Positions 33,134-44,735 of a stretch of 64,000 bases of DNA are shown in pieces. Both the position numbers and the translations under genes were made by a program. Below the pieces are notes generated by a model, which was not told the origin of the DNA, did no database searches, and worked only from the letters and a program-made list of their open reading frames with translations. The stretch covers positions 79,667,987 to 79,731,986 of the forward strand of contig NC_083873.1 in the NCBI RefSeq assembly GCF_032452875.1, read 5' to 3'. How positions within the stretch are numbered: position 1 is the first letter of the stretch; the number at the start of each line of letters is the position of its first letter. The stretch is from Bos javanicus. Lineage: Eukaryota; Chordata; Mammalia; Artiodactyla; Bovidae.

Positions 33134-34246
33134 AGTCAGTCAGTCAGTCAGTTCAGTCACTCAGTCGTGTCCGACTCTTTGTGACCCCATGAATCACAGC
33201 ACGCCAGGCCTCCCTGTCCATCAGCAACTCCTGGAGAACACTCAGACTCACATCCATTGAGTCAATGATGCCATCCAGCCATCTCATCCTCTGTTGTCCC
33301 CTTCTCCTCCTGCCCCCAATCCCTCCCAGCATCAGAGTCTTTTCCAGTGAGTCAACTCTTCGCATGAGGTGGCCAAAGTACTGGAGTTTCAGCTTTAGCA
33401 TCATTCCTTCCAAAGAAATCCCAGGGCTGATCTCCTTCAGAATGGACTGGTTGGGTCTCCTTGCAGTCCATGGGACTCTCAAGAGCCATCTCCAACACCA
33501 CAGTTCAAAAGCATCAATTCTCGGTGCTCAGCTTTCTTCACAGTCCAACTCTCACACCCATACATGACCACAGGAAAAACCATAGCCTTGACTAGACGGA
33601 CTTTTGTTGGCAAAGTAATATCTCTACTTTTGAGTATGCTATCTAGGTTGGTCATAACTTTCCTTCCAAGGAGTAAGCGTCTTTGAATTTCATGGCTGCA
33701 ATCACCATCTGCAGTGATTTTGGAGGCCAAAAAAATAAAGTCTGACACTGTTTCCACTGTTTCCCCATCTATTTGCCATGAAGTGATGGGGCCAGATGCC
33801 ATGATCCTAGTTTTCTGAATGTTGAGCTTTAAACCAACTTTTCACTCTCCTCTCTAAACTTTCATCAAGAGGCTTTTTAGTTCCTCTTCACTTTCTGCCA
33901 TAAGGGTGGTGTCATCTGCATATCTGAGGTTATTGATATTTCTCCCAGCAATCTTGATTCCAGCTTGTGCTTCTTCCAGCCCAGCGTTCCTCATGATGTA
34001 CTCTGCATACAAGTTAAATAAGCAGGGTGGCAATATTCAGCCTTGACGTACTCCTTTTCCTATTTGGAACCAGTCAGTTTTTCCATGTCCAGTTCTAACT
34101 GTTGCTTCCTGACCTGCATATAGGTTTCTCATGAGGCAGGACAGGTGGTCTGGTATTCCCATCACTTTCAGAATTTTCCACAGTTTATTGTGATCCACAC
34201 AGTCAAAGGCTTTGTCATGGTCAATAAAGCAGAAGTAGATGTTTTT
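33134..34246 (-). mobile_element. BovB LINE, 5'-truncated (copy 9)
   Basis: Begins with an (AGTC)n-like tail and reads to the KNIYFCFID segment just upstream of motif A. Close to the family pattern; open pieces 33153-33482 and 33479-33802 are offset by frameshifts. YADD is kept. It inserted in the T-rich part of an L1. Confidence 0.94.
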
Positions 34247-34345
34247 CTTTTGGTGGCAGATTTAAAAATCACTGTCTAGGCCTAAGCCAAGGAGTTTACT
34301 GTGTTTTCTTTTAAAAGTTTCATGGTTTTAGTTCATAGGCATCAC
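34247..34345 (-). mobile_element. Old L1 ORF2 fragment, part 2
   Basis: TTTTGGTGGCAGATTTAAAA followed by AAGCCAAGGAGTTTAC continues the L1 reading interrupted at 33133, showing that BovB copy 9 is the younger of the two. Confidence 0.75.
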
Positions 34346-34441
34346 TTCCTCCAGGGAATCTTCCTTACCCACAGATCAAACCTGCATATCCATGTCTTCT
34401 GCATCGCAGGCAGATTCTTTACTGCTTAGTTGGGAAACCCC
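34346..34441 (-). mobile_element. Bov-tA SINE, tRNA-like half only
   Basis: Reverse tRNA-like head with CCTCCAGGGAATCTTCC and GCATCGCAGGCAGATTCTTT. The BovB-like tail is absent. Confidence 0.7.
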
Positions 34442-34669
34442 TTTATAACTACCTGTTTTTGCCTAAATCAAAGACCAAGTGTTCTTAGACCATCCTTGTG
34501 AACATGTACATCACAAAATGAAGCATGAACATATAAAAATGAAGCATGGTATTTACTTAATATTTTAAATGCTTATATTTATGAAATAAAGCTATCACAA
34601 ACATAAAGTTTATATTATTATGAATTTATTAAGTATGTTTATACCTTTCTGTATAAGAGTTTTATTTTG

Positions 34670-34969
34670 CACTACCCTACTGGCTCAGTGATAAAGAATC
34701 TGATTGCCACTGTAGGATACGCACAGGTTCAATCCCTGATTTGGGAAGATTTCACATGCTGCAGAGCAACTAAGTCCATGTGACACAACTACTGAGCCTG
34801 TGTTCTTGAGCCCAGGAACCACAACTACTGACCCCATGTGCCCTGGAGTCCATGCCCTGCAAGAAGAAAAGCCACTGCAATGAGAGGCCTGACACTACAA
34901 GTAGAGAAAAGGGCCACACTGCAAGGAATAGACAACACAGCAATAAATAAAATACACTTTAAAAAAAAA
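34670..34969 (+). mobile_element. CHR-type SINE with TSD
   Basis: Full CHR body with A-rich tail. The 12-bp TSD AGTTTTATTTTG lies at 34658-34669 and 34970-34981. Confidence 0.88.
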
Positions 34970-35036
34970 AGTTTTATTTTGATTTTCTAAATCAATCAGT
35001 CATGAGTTTGCTGATGTCATGAAAATGAAGTAACAG

Positions 35037-35310
35037 TCAAAGTTGCTCATCCATGTCCAACTCTTTGCAACCCCAGAATACTAGAGTGGGTAGATTTGCC
35101 TTCTCCAGAGAATCTTCCCAACCCACAGATTGAACCCAGGTCTCCCACTTTGCAGGCAGATTTATTACCTGCTGAGCCACAAGGAAAGCCCAAAAATGCT
35201 GAAGTGGTTAGCCTATCACTTCTCCAGCAGATATTCCCAACCCAGGAATTGAATTGGAGTCTCCTCTATTGCAGGTGGAGTTTTTACCATATGAGCTCTC
35301 AGGAAGCCCC
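35037..35310 (-). mobile_element. Bov-tA SINE with duplicated tRNA-like part
   Basis: Reverse Bov-tA: the GCTCATCCATGTCCAACTCT tail, then two CTTCTCCAG(C/A)...CCCAACCCA modules and GGAAGCCC head. Diverged. Confidence 0.85.
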
Positions 35311-36439
35311 TGTTGATATCGTAAGTAGACATGAATTTAATATTAAAATTAAATGTGTTTGTTTCAGATACTTGTAAAATTAACATTCATTTTAAAACCT
35401 TCTTAGGAATAGACAATACTAAGTAGCTCATCTTATTTTATAATGTTCAGTTTGAAATAGTATAAATTGTACAGTTTCACCAAAAATAAACTGTCAAATT
35501 AATAGTTTATTCTCCTGAACGCTGTTTTAATGTTGTGCTATCAAAGGCTATGTGTATTCCAAACATATTTTTAAACATGAAAATAAAACAGAAACAGCAG
35601 ACCCTATGAGAAAACCCTATATTTTTAACAGAGTTATCTCAAGATTTTTTAAAAATACAAATTTATTTATTTTAATTGGAGGTTAATTACTTTACAATAT
35701 TGTATTTGTAAGTGATAACAGTATATTGTAGTTCTACAGATGAATAATATGCAATAGCAAATTTACCCAGTGTAATTTAGCATGTCATTGAAGGAAATGT
35801 GAATTGTTATCATGTCTCCTATTATGGTGACCCAGTCCTAATCCTTTAATTAGAGTTATTGATTCTTGTATTCCCTAAATGCTTGTTGAGTACCTGCCAG
35901 GTTAAAATGTGAATGAAACATGTATGGATATTATTGTTATGAGAAGACAGATAATAAAATGTCTACTTTATGATGTGATTTTAAGGCCCCAATAAAATGT
36001 TTGAATGAGGTGTCATGTCACACAAATAGCTACAGTAGTAACATACTTTTTCAAGTGTCTGGAGCTTGGCAAAATTGAGATTAAATGACAATTATCATGA
36101 TTATACTATCTAATATGGTACTAACAAAATTGCACTTAAATCATGGTTCAAATACTAATGTATAACTAATACTATAATGTACCTAATACCATGTGATCTT
36201 GCAAAAGGCTCTGAGCTTCATTAATGTGGTAAAATTAAGTATATTTAATAATTATTAGTTTGTCGATTTAAACCAAAAATAATATGGAAAATACATACTT
36301 CATACATGGTGAACAAACCATAGATTCAGGTATGCTCTCTAGTTATATGATCCTAAAATATTTTATTTTCTTCCACATACTTGTGCATTTGCACATTTTA
36401 TAAAATACCTATTCTGCAAGTTTTCTTTTTCTACTTTAA
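35311..36439. other. AT-rich stretch containing a tiny L1 3' end
   Basis: Mostly unassigned. At 35645-35706 the plus strand has a T-rich tail followed by TTTTAATTGGAGGTTAATTA, the antisense of a ruminant L1 3' end of about 60 bp. Confidence 0.5.
35645..35706 (-). mobile_element. Very short L1 3' end
   Basis: TTTATTTTAATTGGAGGTTA followed by TTTACAATATTGTATT, as in 31282-31443 and 37843-37896. Extreme 5' truncation. Confidence 0.65.
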
Positions 36440-36522
36440 AAAGACTGAATAAAACCATTTTTACAGCAGAATTAATAAATAAATTTGACTACATTAAAAT
36501 GTAGAATTTCTGTCTAACAACT

Positions 36523-36547
36523 TTATCATAGAAAGAGGAAAATAATT
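36523..36547. repeat. 25-bp TSD, left copy, of BovB copy 10
   Basis: Identical to 36781-36805 over 25 bases (starts TTATCATAGAAAGAGG, ends ATAATT). Confidence 0.9.
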
Positions 36548-36780
36548 CAGATCAGATCAGTCACTCAGTCGTGTCCAACTCTGCGACCCCATGAATTGCC
36601 GCACGCTAGGCCTCCCTGTCCATCACCAACTCCCGGAGTTCACTCAGACTCACATCCATCGAGTCAGTGATGCCATCCAGCCATCTCATCCTCTGTCCTC
36701 CCCTTCTCCTCCTGCCCCCAATCCCTCCCAGCATCAGAGTCTTTTCCAATGAGTCAACTCTTCGCATCAGGTGGCCAACG
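36548..36780 (-). mobile_element. Short BovB 3' end with perfect TSD (copy 10)
   Basis: 233 bp of near-consensus BovB 3' end, 5'-truncated at the GHLM-type codons. The flanking 25-bp TSD is perfect, so it is probably among the younger insertions here. Confidence 0.95.
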
Positions 36781-36805
36781 TTATCATAGAAAGAGGAAAA
36801 TAATT
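36781..36805. repeat. 25-bp TSD, right copy, of BovB copy 10
   Basis: Identical to 36523-36547. Confidence 0.9.
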
Positions 36806-36970
36806 ATTACATAATAAAATGAAAAAAATAATAATCAAAAGTTATAAAGAAATCATTCAAATCACTAATACAAATACATAAAGTACAATATAGAAGAGGC
36901 AAATGACTTCCATATTTATCTTACAAAAAAAGAGAAAAGATAATGGTCAATTAATCATTGAAACATACAC

Positions 36971-37842
36971 GAATAGCCACACTCAAACTTCTCAGCTTCA
37001 TGTATCACTTTTCTTACATTCATCAGGATCTGCCCGGACTATGTCTTGAAGTTTTGAACAAACTAAGGCTTTGAGCCCTTTTCTTTACTGAATCTTACCT
37101 GTTTCTCAGTCTAACTCAACTTTCATAAACCTTGTGAAACATACATCTTTAATTTTAAATATACTGATGTATCTGTTTTAACATTCACAAAAGTATGTTG
37201 TTACCTATTTGTGTCAAGTCAATCTATTCAGTTAGGAAGATTGCTGCCAAGCACTGTATCTTAATCATTATTCCCTATGCCTACTTTGTAGCTGGCTTTT
37301 ATGGCAGTGGGTCAAGAAATATCCATTTGAAATCTCTTGCCCAGAAAAGTCATTTTTTTCCAATCAATAAAATAATATGTATTTCAAGATAATAGATCAA
37401 TATCACTGTACAACTTTCTACATGATAACTGCATATTTGCCATACAGGAGAATGAGGCTTGGCTATACATATGTCTATGACCCAAACAGCCTTCCTATTC
37501 CTCATAAGATTAAGCAAGCAAGATGAGTTCTGTAGTTCAAAATAAATCAGACTACTGACAATTCCCATATTAAGGTAAAGGAGGGAAAGAATTAGGAAGA
37601 TTTCATGTGATGACGTGAAATTTGTTGCCAGTGCCACTCAGTATTTTAATCCCTCATTACCAAGCTGGGTAATGAGAGGGATTAAAATATTGCTCTGGTC
37701 AGAAAGGAGAGGAATTTCTAAATCTAAAAGACTCTAAAATGTCAGCACATAGCAATCTAGACTTTCTTAGATACCATTTAAATGAATGAATATTTGTATA
37801 CATGAATAAAGAGGACAAGATATTTCAAAGAATCTTCAGAAT
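36971..37842. other. Unassigned stretch with a small hairpin
   Basis: No gene or repeat family recognised apart from the inverted repeat at 37642-37689. Confidence 0.45.
37642..37689. repeat. Short hairpin
   Basis: Arms 37642-37661 and 37668-37689 pair over 20 bases with a 2-base bulge; the loop is AAGCTG. Arm sequence TATTTTAATCCCTCATTACC. Confidence 0.8.
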
Positions 37843-37896
37843 TTTTTTTAATTTATTTATTTTAATTGGAGACTAATTACTTTACAATATTGTATT
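37843..37896 (-). mobile_element. Very short L1 3' end
   Basis: TTTTAATTGGAGACTAATTA and TTTACAATATTGTATTG behind a T-rich tail, about 55 bp. Confidence 0.6.
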
Positions 37897-39137
37897 GATT
37901 TAAAGATGTATTTCAGCTTCTAGTTCTGAAAAGGTGTTTCTTAATATTAGAAATAAAAAAAATTAAGCATAAGAGAAATTATATGGAAGAAGGGAGGGTA
38001 TTTGTAAGCATAATACAACATTTCAGGCTAAGGGTAAATGAGATAGTTCTATATATTCAAAGTATATGAAAAGCATAACTAAGAGAACTGGGAAAGCTTA
38101 CAAAAAATGTTGTCAACAGATAGCCTACTGTAACCAAATCTTTTGATTATTTATTCATTATTTTTAAACAAAATAAATAGAAAATTAAATAAAACAAGAC
38201 AAAAGAAAACAAAACCTTTCAGGTAGAGTTTGCATATGAAGGTTATTTTTTGCAGATGAGAAAAGAGAATTTGTATTACAAAATAACTACTAAAATGTCC
38301 AGTATAGGATTGTAGCTACTTCTATCTGCTTATAAATTTCAAATTTAATAAATAAATTTAGCATTCATAATTTTTAATATCTTTCTGACTATAGACATAA
38401 TGTACCTTGAAGCTTAGTCAGCACAATTTTAAGGCAAAATATTCAAATATGAATTTAAAACTTGAAGAATAAAGTTTGATTGCCAATATATTTATGTAGC
38501 ACTATATAAAGTTTACATTAAGGACAACATTCAAAGAGATATATCTTGACAAGCTCTACCACACTGGTTACTTATTTATCTAATAATTCTTCATCTGATA
38601 ACTTATTTAAAAATCCACACTTCATTGCCTACTTTTATTAAGGCTTGCTATTAAAAAAAAAAAAAAGACTGTCTATGGTTATAATGAGTGAAAATCTATT
38701 AAAAAACAGATTCTACAACTGAACATATTTAAAATTCATTCATTTAGATGGAAAAATAATAATCTTTATTAGTGCAGAGAAAAATGTATAAAGTCTATAA
38801 AAATTGAACATATAAGCATCCAAGATAAATTACTTGTAGGTTTATATATGTTCTCTCCAATATCATTGGTTATTCTTCTCTAGTGGATCATTTGCATTAC
38901 CATACATTTGATATACTTTCTTTCAAATTAAAAAAATATATATATATTCTTTGGCCCCAGTTTCTGTCAAGCACATTTAGCTTCCTTCCTATTCTCTTTA
39001 TCTCACTTCTGTTATTTAAAGTCCTCTATTTACTTCTTACCATTGTTTCTTATACCACTCCAAAAGAGGATATATTTCATTCAACCTATTGACATTAAAT
39101 ATCCAAGCCATATTTGACCTCAATGTAAAAGAAAGTC

Positions 39138-39190
<53 letters not shown>

Positions 39191-39379
39191 ACACCTGAGA
39201 TGGACTCTCTAATCAAATGTCAAGTATAAAATAAGTATTGTTAATTATCATCATATTGTTTTATATTAGATCTTCAAAACTTACTCAACTTGTGTAATTT
39301 AAATTGTCTACACCTGGATCAAAATCCTCCCATTTCTGCCTCCCCTCAGCCCCAATTAGATCCTATATTCACACCATAC
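37897..39379. other. AT-rich repeat-poor stretch
   Basis: About 1.5 kb without recognised elements except the (GT)n tract at 39141-39187. Confidence 0.5.
39141..39187 (+). repeat. (GT)n microsatellite
   Basis: 47 uninterrupted bases of GT. Likely length-variable between individuals. Confidence 0.97.
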
Positions 39380-39580
39380 TGAAAATCAACTAAAAATGTA
39401 TTAAAAATCTAAACATAAGATCTGAATCCATAAAATTCCTAGAAGAAAACCTAAGATAAAAGAAAAGCTTCTTGACATTGGTTTGGGCAATGATTGTTTA
39501 CATATGACACCAAAAGCACAGATGACAAAAGCAAAAATGGACAAGTGAAACCGCATCCAATAAAATGCTTCTGTTCCCTA
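39380..39580 (+). mobile_element. Old L1 ORF2 fragment
   Basis: CCTAGAAGAAAACCTAAGAT, TTCTTGACATTGGTTTGGGC and ACACCAAAAGCACAGATGAC follow the L1 ORF2 pattern (LLEEN...KLLDIGLGNDF...TPKA). Confidence 0.75.
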
Positions 39581-39796
39581 AATCTTGAGTCATGCTATCT
39601 AACACTTAATCCTCAGATATATTTGTCCACTAGGCATCTCAAACTAAATGTATCTAAAAATTAACTCCTTGTCTCCACAAACTTCTACATTCTGTAGATT
39701 TTAAATGCTTCATCATTTTAATAAATCTTTCTCTCTTCATATCGCTCAAAACAGTAATACTCAGTTATCATTTACTTTTTTTATACACATCCCTAT

Positions 39797-40314
39797 TATG
39801 ACCAACCTAGATAGCATATTCAAAAGCAGAGACATTACTTTGCCAACAAAGGTTCGTCTAGTCAAGGCTATGGTTTTTCCTGTGGTCATGTATGGATGTG
39901 AGAGTTGGACTGTGAAGAAGGCTGAGTGCCGAAGAATTGATGCTTTTGAACTGTGGTGTTGGAGAAGACTCTTGAGAGTCCCTTGGACTGCAAGGATATC
40001 CAACCAGTCCATTCTGAAAGAGATCAGCCCTGGGATTTCTTTGGAAGGAATGATGCTAAAGCAGAAACTCCAGTACTTCGGCCACCTCATGCGAAGAGTT
40101 GACTCATTGGAAAAGACTCTGATGCTGGGAGGGATTGGGGGCAGGAGGAGAAGGGGACGACAGAGGATGAGATGGCTGGATGGCATCACTGACTCGATGG
40201 ACGTGAGTCTGGGTGAACTCTGGGAGTTGGTGATGGACAGGGAGGCCTAGCATGCTGCGATTCATGGGGTGGCAAAGAGTCAGACACGACTGAGGGACTG
40301 ATCTGATCTGATTC
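39797..40314 (+). mobile_element. BovB LINE, 5'-truncated (copy 11)
   Basis: From MTNLDSIFKSRDITLPTKVR to the GATCTGATCTGATT tail. The frame 39705-40250 stays open almost to the family end and stops at the EAW(stop) segment. The first 31 codons are not BovB. Candidate TSD CACATCC is weak. Confidence 0.94.
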
Positions 40315-40492
40315 ACCACATCCAAAAAATCAGCAAACTCTGTTAGCTCTACCTTCAAAACTATTCCAAAATTTAAGGTTTTTTTTTTTTTTTTTACGTA
40401 TTTCCATGGCAAATACTTGCATTGTCAATATTAGACTACTTGACTTCATTTTCCCTTTTCAATTTTCTAATTACATGCATTGTATCTTACAA

Positions 40493-42328
40493 TTCAGTTC
40501 AGCTCAGTCGCTCAGTTGTGTCCAAATCTTTCCGACTCCATGGACTGCAGCAAACCAGGCTTCTATGTCTATCACCATCTTCTGGAGCCTACTCAAACTC
40601 CCATCCATCGCATCGATAATGCCATCCAACCATCTCATCCTCTGTCATCCACTTCTCCTCCCACCTTCAATCTTTTCCAGCATCAGGATCTTTTCAAATG
40701 AATCACTCTTCCCATCAGGTGATTGGAGTTTCAGCTTCAGCTTCAGTCCTTCCAATGAATATTCAGAACTGATTTCCTTTAGGATGGACTGGTTGGATCT
40801 CCTTGCAGTCCAAGGGACTCTCAAGAGTCTTCTCCAACACCACAGTTCAAAAGCATCAGTTCTTCAGTGTTCAACTTTCTCACATCCATACATAACTATT
40901 GGAAAAGCCAAAGTTTTGATTAGACAGATCTTTGTTGACAAAGTAATGTCTCTGCTTTTTAATATAATGTCTAGGTTGGTCATAGCTTTGCTTCCAAGGA
41001 GAAAGCTTCTTTTAATTTCATGATGCAGGCGCCGTCTTCAGTGATTTTGGAGCCTCCTAAAATAAAGACTCTTACTGTTTCCATTGTTTCCCTATCTTTT
41101 TGCCATGAAATGATGGGACAGGATGTTATGATCTTAGTTTTCTGAATGTTGAGTTTTAAGGCAACTTTTTCACTCTCCTCTTTCACTTTCATCAAGAGGT
41201 TTTTTAGTTCTTCTTCACTTTCTGCCATAAGGGTGGTGTCATCTGCATATCTGAGGTTATTGATATTTCTCCCGGCAATCTTGATTCCAGCTTGTGTTTC
41301 TTCCACTCCAGTGTTTCTCATGATGTACTCTGCATATAAGTTAAATAAGCAGGGTGACAATATACAGCCTCGACGTACTCCATTTCCTATTTGGAACCAA
41401 TCTGTTGTTTCATGTCCAGTTCTAACTGTTGCTTCCTGACCTGCATATACGTTTCTCAAGAGGCAGGTCAGGTGGTCTGGAATTCCCATCTCTTTCAGAA
41501 TTTTCAACCGTTTATTGTGAAAGGCTATGCCATTGTCAATAAAGCAGAAATAGATGTTTTTCTGGAACTCTCTTGCTTTTTCCATGATGCAGTGGATTTT
41601 ACTAATTTGATCTCTGGTTCCTCTGCCTTTTCTAAAACCAGCTTGAACATCTGGAAGTTCATGGTTTATGTATTGCTGAAGCCTGGCTTGGAGAATTTTG
41701 AGCATTATTTTACTAGCATGTGAGATGAGTGCAATTGTGCAGTAGTTTGAGCATTCTTTGGCACTGCCTTTCTTTGGGATTGGAATGAAAACTGACCTTT
41801 TCCAGTCCTGTGGCCACTGCTGAGTTCTCAAATTTGCTGACGTATTGGGTCCAGCACTTTCACAGCATCAACTTTTAGGATTTGAAATACTCAACTGGAA
41901 TTCTATCACCTCCACTAGCTTTGTTTGTAGTGATATTTCCTAAGGCCCACTTTACTTCACATTCCAGGATGTCTGGCTCTAGGTCAGTGATTACACCATC
42001 ATGATTATCTCAGTCATGAAGATATTTTTTGTATAGTTCTTCTGTGTATTTTTGCCACCTCTTCTTAATATCTTCTTCTTCTGTTAGGCCCATATCATTT
42101 CTCTCCTTTATTGAGCCTATCTTTGCATGAAATGTTCCCTTGGTATCTCTAATTTTCTTGAAGTGATCTCTAGTCTTTCCTATTCTATTGTTTTCCTCTA
42201 TTTCTTTGCACTGATTGCTGAGGAAGGCCTTCTTATCTCTCCTTGCTATTCTTTGGAATTCTGCTTTCAAATAAGTATATATATCCTTTTCTCCTTTGCT
42301 TTTCACTCTCTTCTTTTCACAGCTATTT
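40493..42328 (-). mobile_element. BovB LINE, 5'-truncated (copy 12)
   Basis: 3' tail at 40493 through the RT to the linker (KKRVKSKGEK, near 42328). Open frame 40980-41831 (283 codons) has YADD and SPCLF, but a deletion removed motif A: IDYAKAFDCVDHNKLW is reduced to IDNGIAFHNKRL, so the catalytic Asp is gone. Confidence 0.94.
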
Positions 42329-42895
42329 TTAACTTTATTACTTAAGTTAACCTAATGTCATATGATTATATTTAGAATTTATTATATTTTGATAGCAAAG
42401 AAATAGCAACATGTGACAATGATTCATACTTTGCATACAGAACACCAGAATTCATGAGGCAGCATCCCTGTATACCTATGAGCATTGTATTAACTTACTA
42501 GAACTGCCCTAATAAAGTCCTACACATTGAGGGACTTAAAAAACAAAAATGTACTATCTAGTAGTTATGGAGGCTAGAAGTCTGAGGGCAAGGTGTCTGC
42601 AAGGTTGTTTTTTCTGAGGGCTATAAGGGATAATATGTTCTGCACTTTACAGGTTTTCCTGCTAAAATTTGTATGATGTAACAGGTACTGTACCAACAAA
42701 ATAAATAAATATGGTTAAGAAATCATGTAGGTATTTAAAACAAAAGGAAATTAACTATAAAATTATCCTTTGAGTTTATTTTAGAATGTAGTTTATTTTT
42801 CATGAAGAAATAGGCAAGCCTCATAATTTGAGATTTATGCTCCTAATCCTGGAAGCAGGTATCAAACACATAAGAAATTATATAATAAAAAATGG
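42329..42895. other. Unassigned AT-rich stretch
   Basis: About 570 bp, no recognised features. Confidence 0.45.
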
Positions 42896-42904
42896 TGAAG
42901 GAAT
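42896..42904. repeat. TSD, left copy, of BovB copy 13
   Basis: TGAAGGAAT, repeated at 44129-44137 outside the inverted part. Confidence 0.7.
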
Positions 42905-43672
42905 CAGTTCAGTTCAGTCACTCAGTCACGTCTGACTCTTTGCAACCCCATGAGCCACAGCACACCAGGCTTCCCTGTCCATCACTAACTCCTGTAGTTT
43001 ACCCAAACTCATGTCCATTGAGTCAGTGATGCCATTCAACCATTGCATCCTCTGTCATCCCCTTCTTCTCCCATCTTCAATGTTTTCCAGAATCAGAGTC
43101 TTTTCAAATAAGTCAGTTCTTCGCGTCAGTTGGCCATTGTATTGGAGTTTCAGCTTCAACATCAGTCCTTCCAATGATCACTCAGGACTGATCTCCTTTA
43201 GGATGAATTGACTGGAACTCTTTGCAGTCCAAGGGACTCTCAAGAGTCTTCTCCAACACCACAGTTCAAAAGCATCGATTCTTCAGTGCTCAGCTTTCTT
43301 TATAGTCCAACTCTCACATCCATACATGATTACTGGAAAATCCATAGCTTTGACTAGATGGACCTTTGTTGGCAAAATAATGTCTCTGCTTTTTAAAATG
43401 CTGTCTAGGTTGGTCATACCTTTTCTTCCAAGGGGCAAGGGTTTTTTTAATTTCATGACTGCAGTCACCATCTGCAGTGATTTTGGAGCCCCAAAAAATA
43501 AAGTCTGACACTGTTTCCACTGTTTCCCCATCCATCTGCCATGAAATGATGGGAGTGGATGCTATAATCTTTGTTTTCTGAATGTTGAGCTTAAGCCAAC
43601 TTTTTCACTCTCCTTTTCACTTTTATCAAGAGGCTCTTTAGTTCTTCTTCATTTTCTGCCATAAGAGTGGTG
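42905..43672 (-). mobile_element. BovB LINE (copy 13), main part of a 5'-inverted insertion
   Basis: Minus-strand 3' tail to the DTTLMAE codons just downstream of the YADD box. At about 43672 the strand switches (GTGGTGTC then AAGGAGTATATTAAGG). Confidence 0.92.
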
Positions 43673-43815
43673 TCAAGGAGTATATTAAGGCTGTATATTG
43701 TCAACCTACTAATTTAACTTATATGTAGAAGACATGATGATAAATGCTGGGCTGGGAGAAGAACAAGCTGGAATCAAGATGTCAGGAAAAAATATTAATA
43801 ACCTCAGATATGCAG
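43673..43815 (+). mobile_element. BovB LINE (copy 13), inverted 5' part, left of BOV-A2
   Basis: Plus-strand RT from the KGVHQGCILSP-type codons to INNLRYA. Continues at 44099 after the SINE. Confidence 0.9.
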
Positions 43816-44098
43816 CAGAGAAAGCAATGGCACCCCACTCCAGTACTCTTGCCTGGAAAATCCCATGGACGGAGGAGCCTGGTAGGCTGCAGTCCATGGG
43901 GTTGCTAGAGTAGGACACGACTGAGTGACTTCACTTTCACTTTTCACTTTCATGCATTGGAGAAGGAAATGGCAACCCACCCCATTGTTCTTGCCTGGAG
44001 AATCCCAGGGACAGGGGAGCCTATTGGGCTGCCATCTCTAGGGTCACACAGAGTTGGACATAGCTGAATCGACTTAGCATCATCACCAGCAACAGCAG
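43816..44098 (+). mobile_element. BOV-A2 SINE in BovB copy 13
   Basis: Dimeric BOV-A2, plus strand, ending in an AGC-rich tail. The TSD CAGATATGCAG at 43805-43815 and 44099-44109 is exact. Confidence 0.94.
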
Positions 44099-44128
44099 CA
44101 GATATGCAGATGACACCACCCTTATGGC
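44099..44128 (+). mobile_element. BovB LINE (copy 13), inverted 5' part, right of BOV-A2
   Basis: YADDTTLMA codons, ending at the right TSD (44129-44137). Its last 20 bases repeat consensus positions that also end the minus part, so the inversion joint carries a short duplication. Confidence 0.85.
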
Positions 44129-44137
44129 TGAAGGAAT

Positions 44138-44728
44138 AGGTTTGAAATAAATAACAATTTTGAGTAAAATAATGAATTCAGTAAACTATTTCTAATTAGA
44201 AAGTCTAAAACTATTATGCTTGTAAGAAGACATCAGAATAATAACTAGCACTTTTGTGTAAGACTGCCAAAATAAGATTCACCTACATCATCTTTTAAAC
44301 ATCTATTACAAAATTTGTAAGAGTATTTATACATATTAAAATTTATAAAAACCTAAGGTATGTGAGGGTTTTAATAGTTTTAATTTTTATATTCTTATGA
44401 CTGAGGCAATGATTTATTTATATCCACAAAGAAAGGGTTATTTCTATATCACATCAAAATAATGTGTTTTTTTTTAATACTTGCAAAATGGACCATTACT
44501 ACATTACTTTGTAGCTATATTTTAATTTTGTATACATAGATCTTGAGTGATTGCTTACAATAACATTCTTCCAAAATTCATTTTTCACTATTTATTGCTG
44601 CAGTATAGTTGAATCATTGTTAATAGACTCAAAATCAATAAGATCATTTTTTACTGTTTTCTTAGGAGATATCTGTGGATGTTGAAAGAAACTTTATGAT
44701 TGTCCAATACTTTTAGAGGTGCTTAAAA
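44138..44728. other. Unassigned AT-rich stretch
   Basis: About 590 bp, no recognised features. Confidence 0.45.
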
Positions 44729-44735
44729 CAACATT

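Larger units (their letters stand above)
36440..36970 (+). mobile_element. Possible ancient L1 ORF2 fragment, split by BovB copy 10
   Basis: AAATTTGACTACATTAAAAT and later GAAATCATTCAAATCACTAA are in the order expected for L1 ORF2, but the copy is very decayed. BovB copy 10 sits inside. Confidence 0.4.

Noticed and set aside
33121..33150. (AGTC)n as CRISPR-like or regulatory repeat
   Set aside because: It is the variable 3' tail of BovB.
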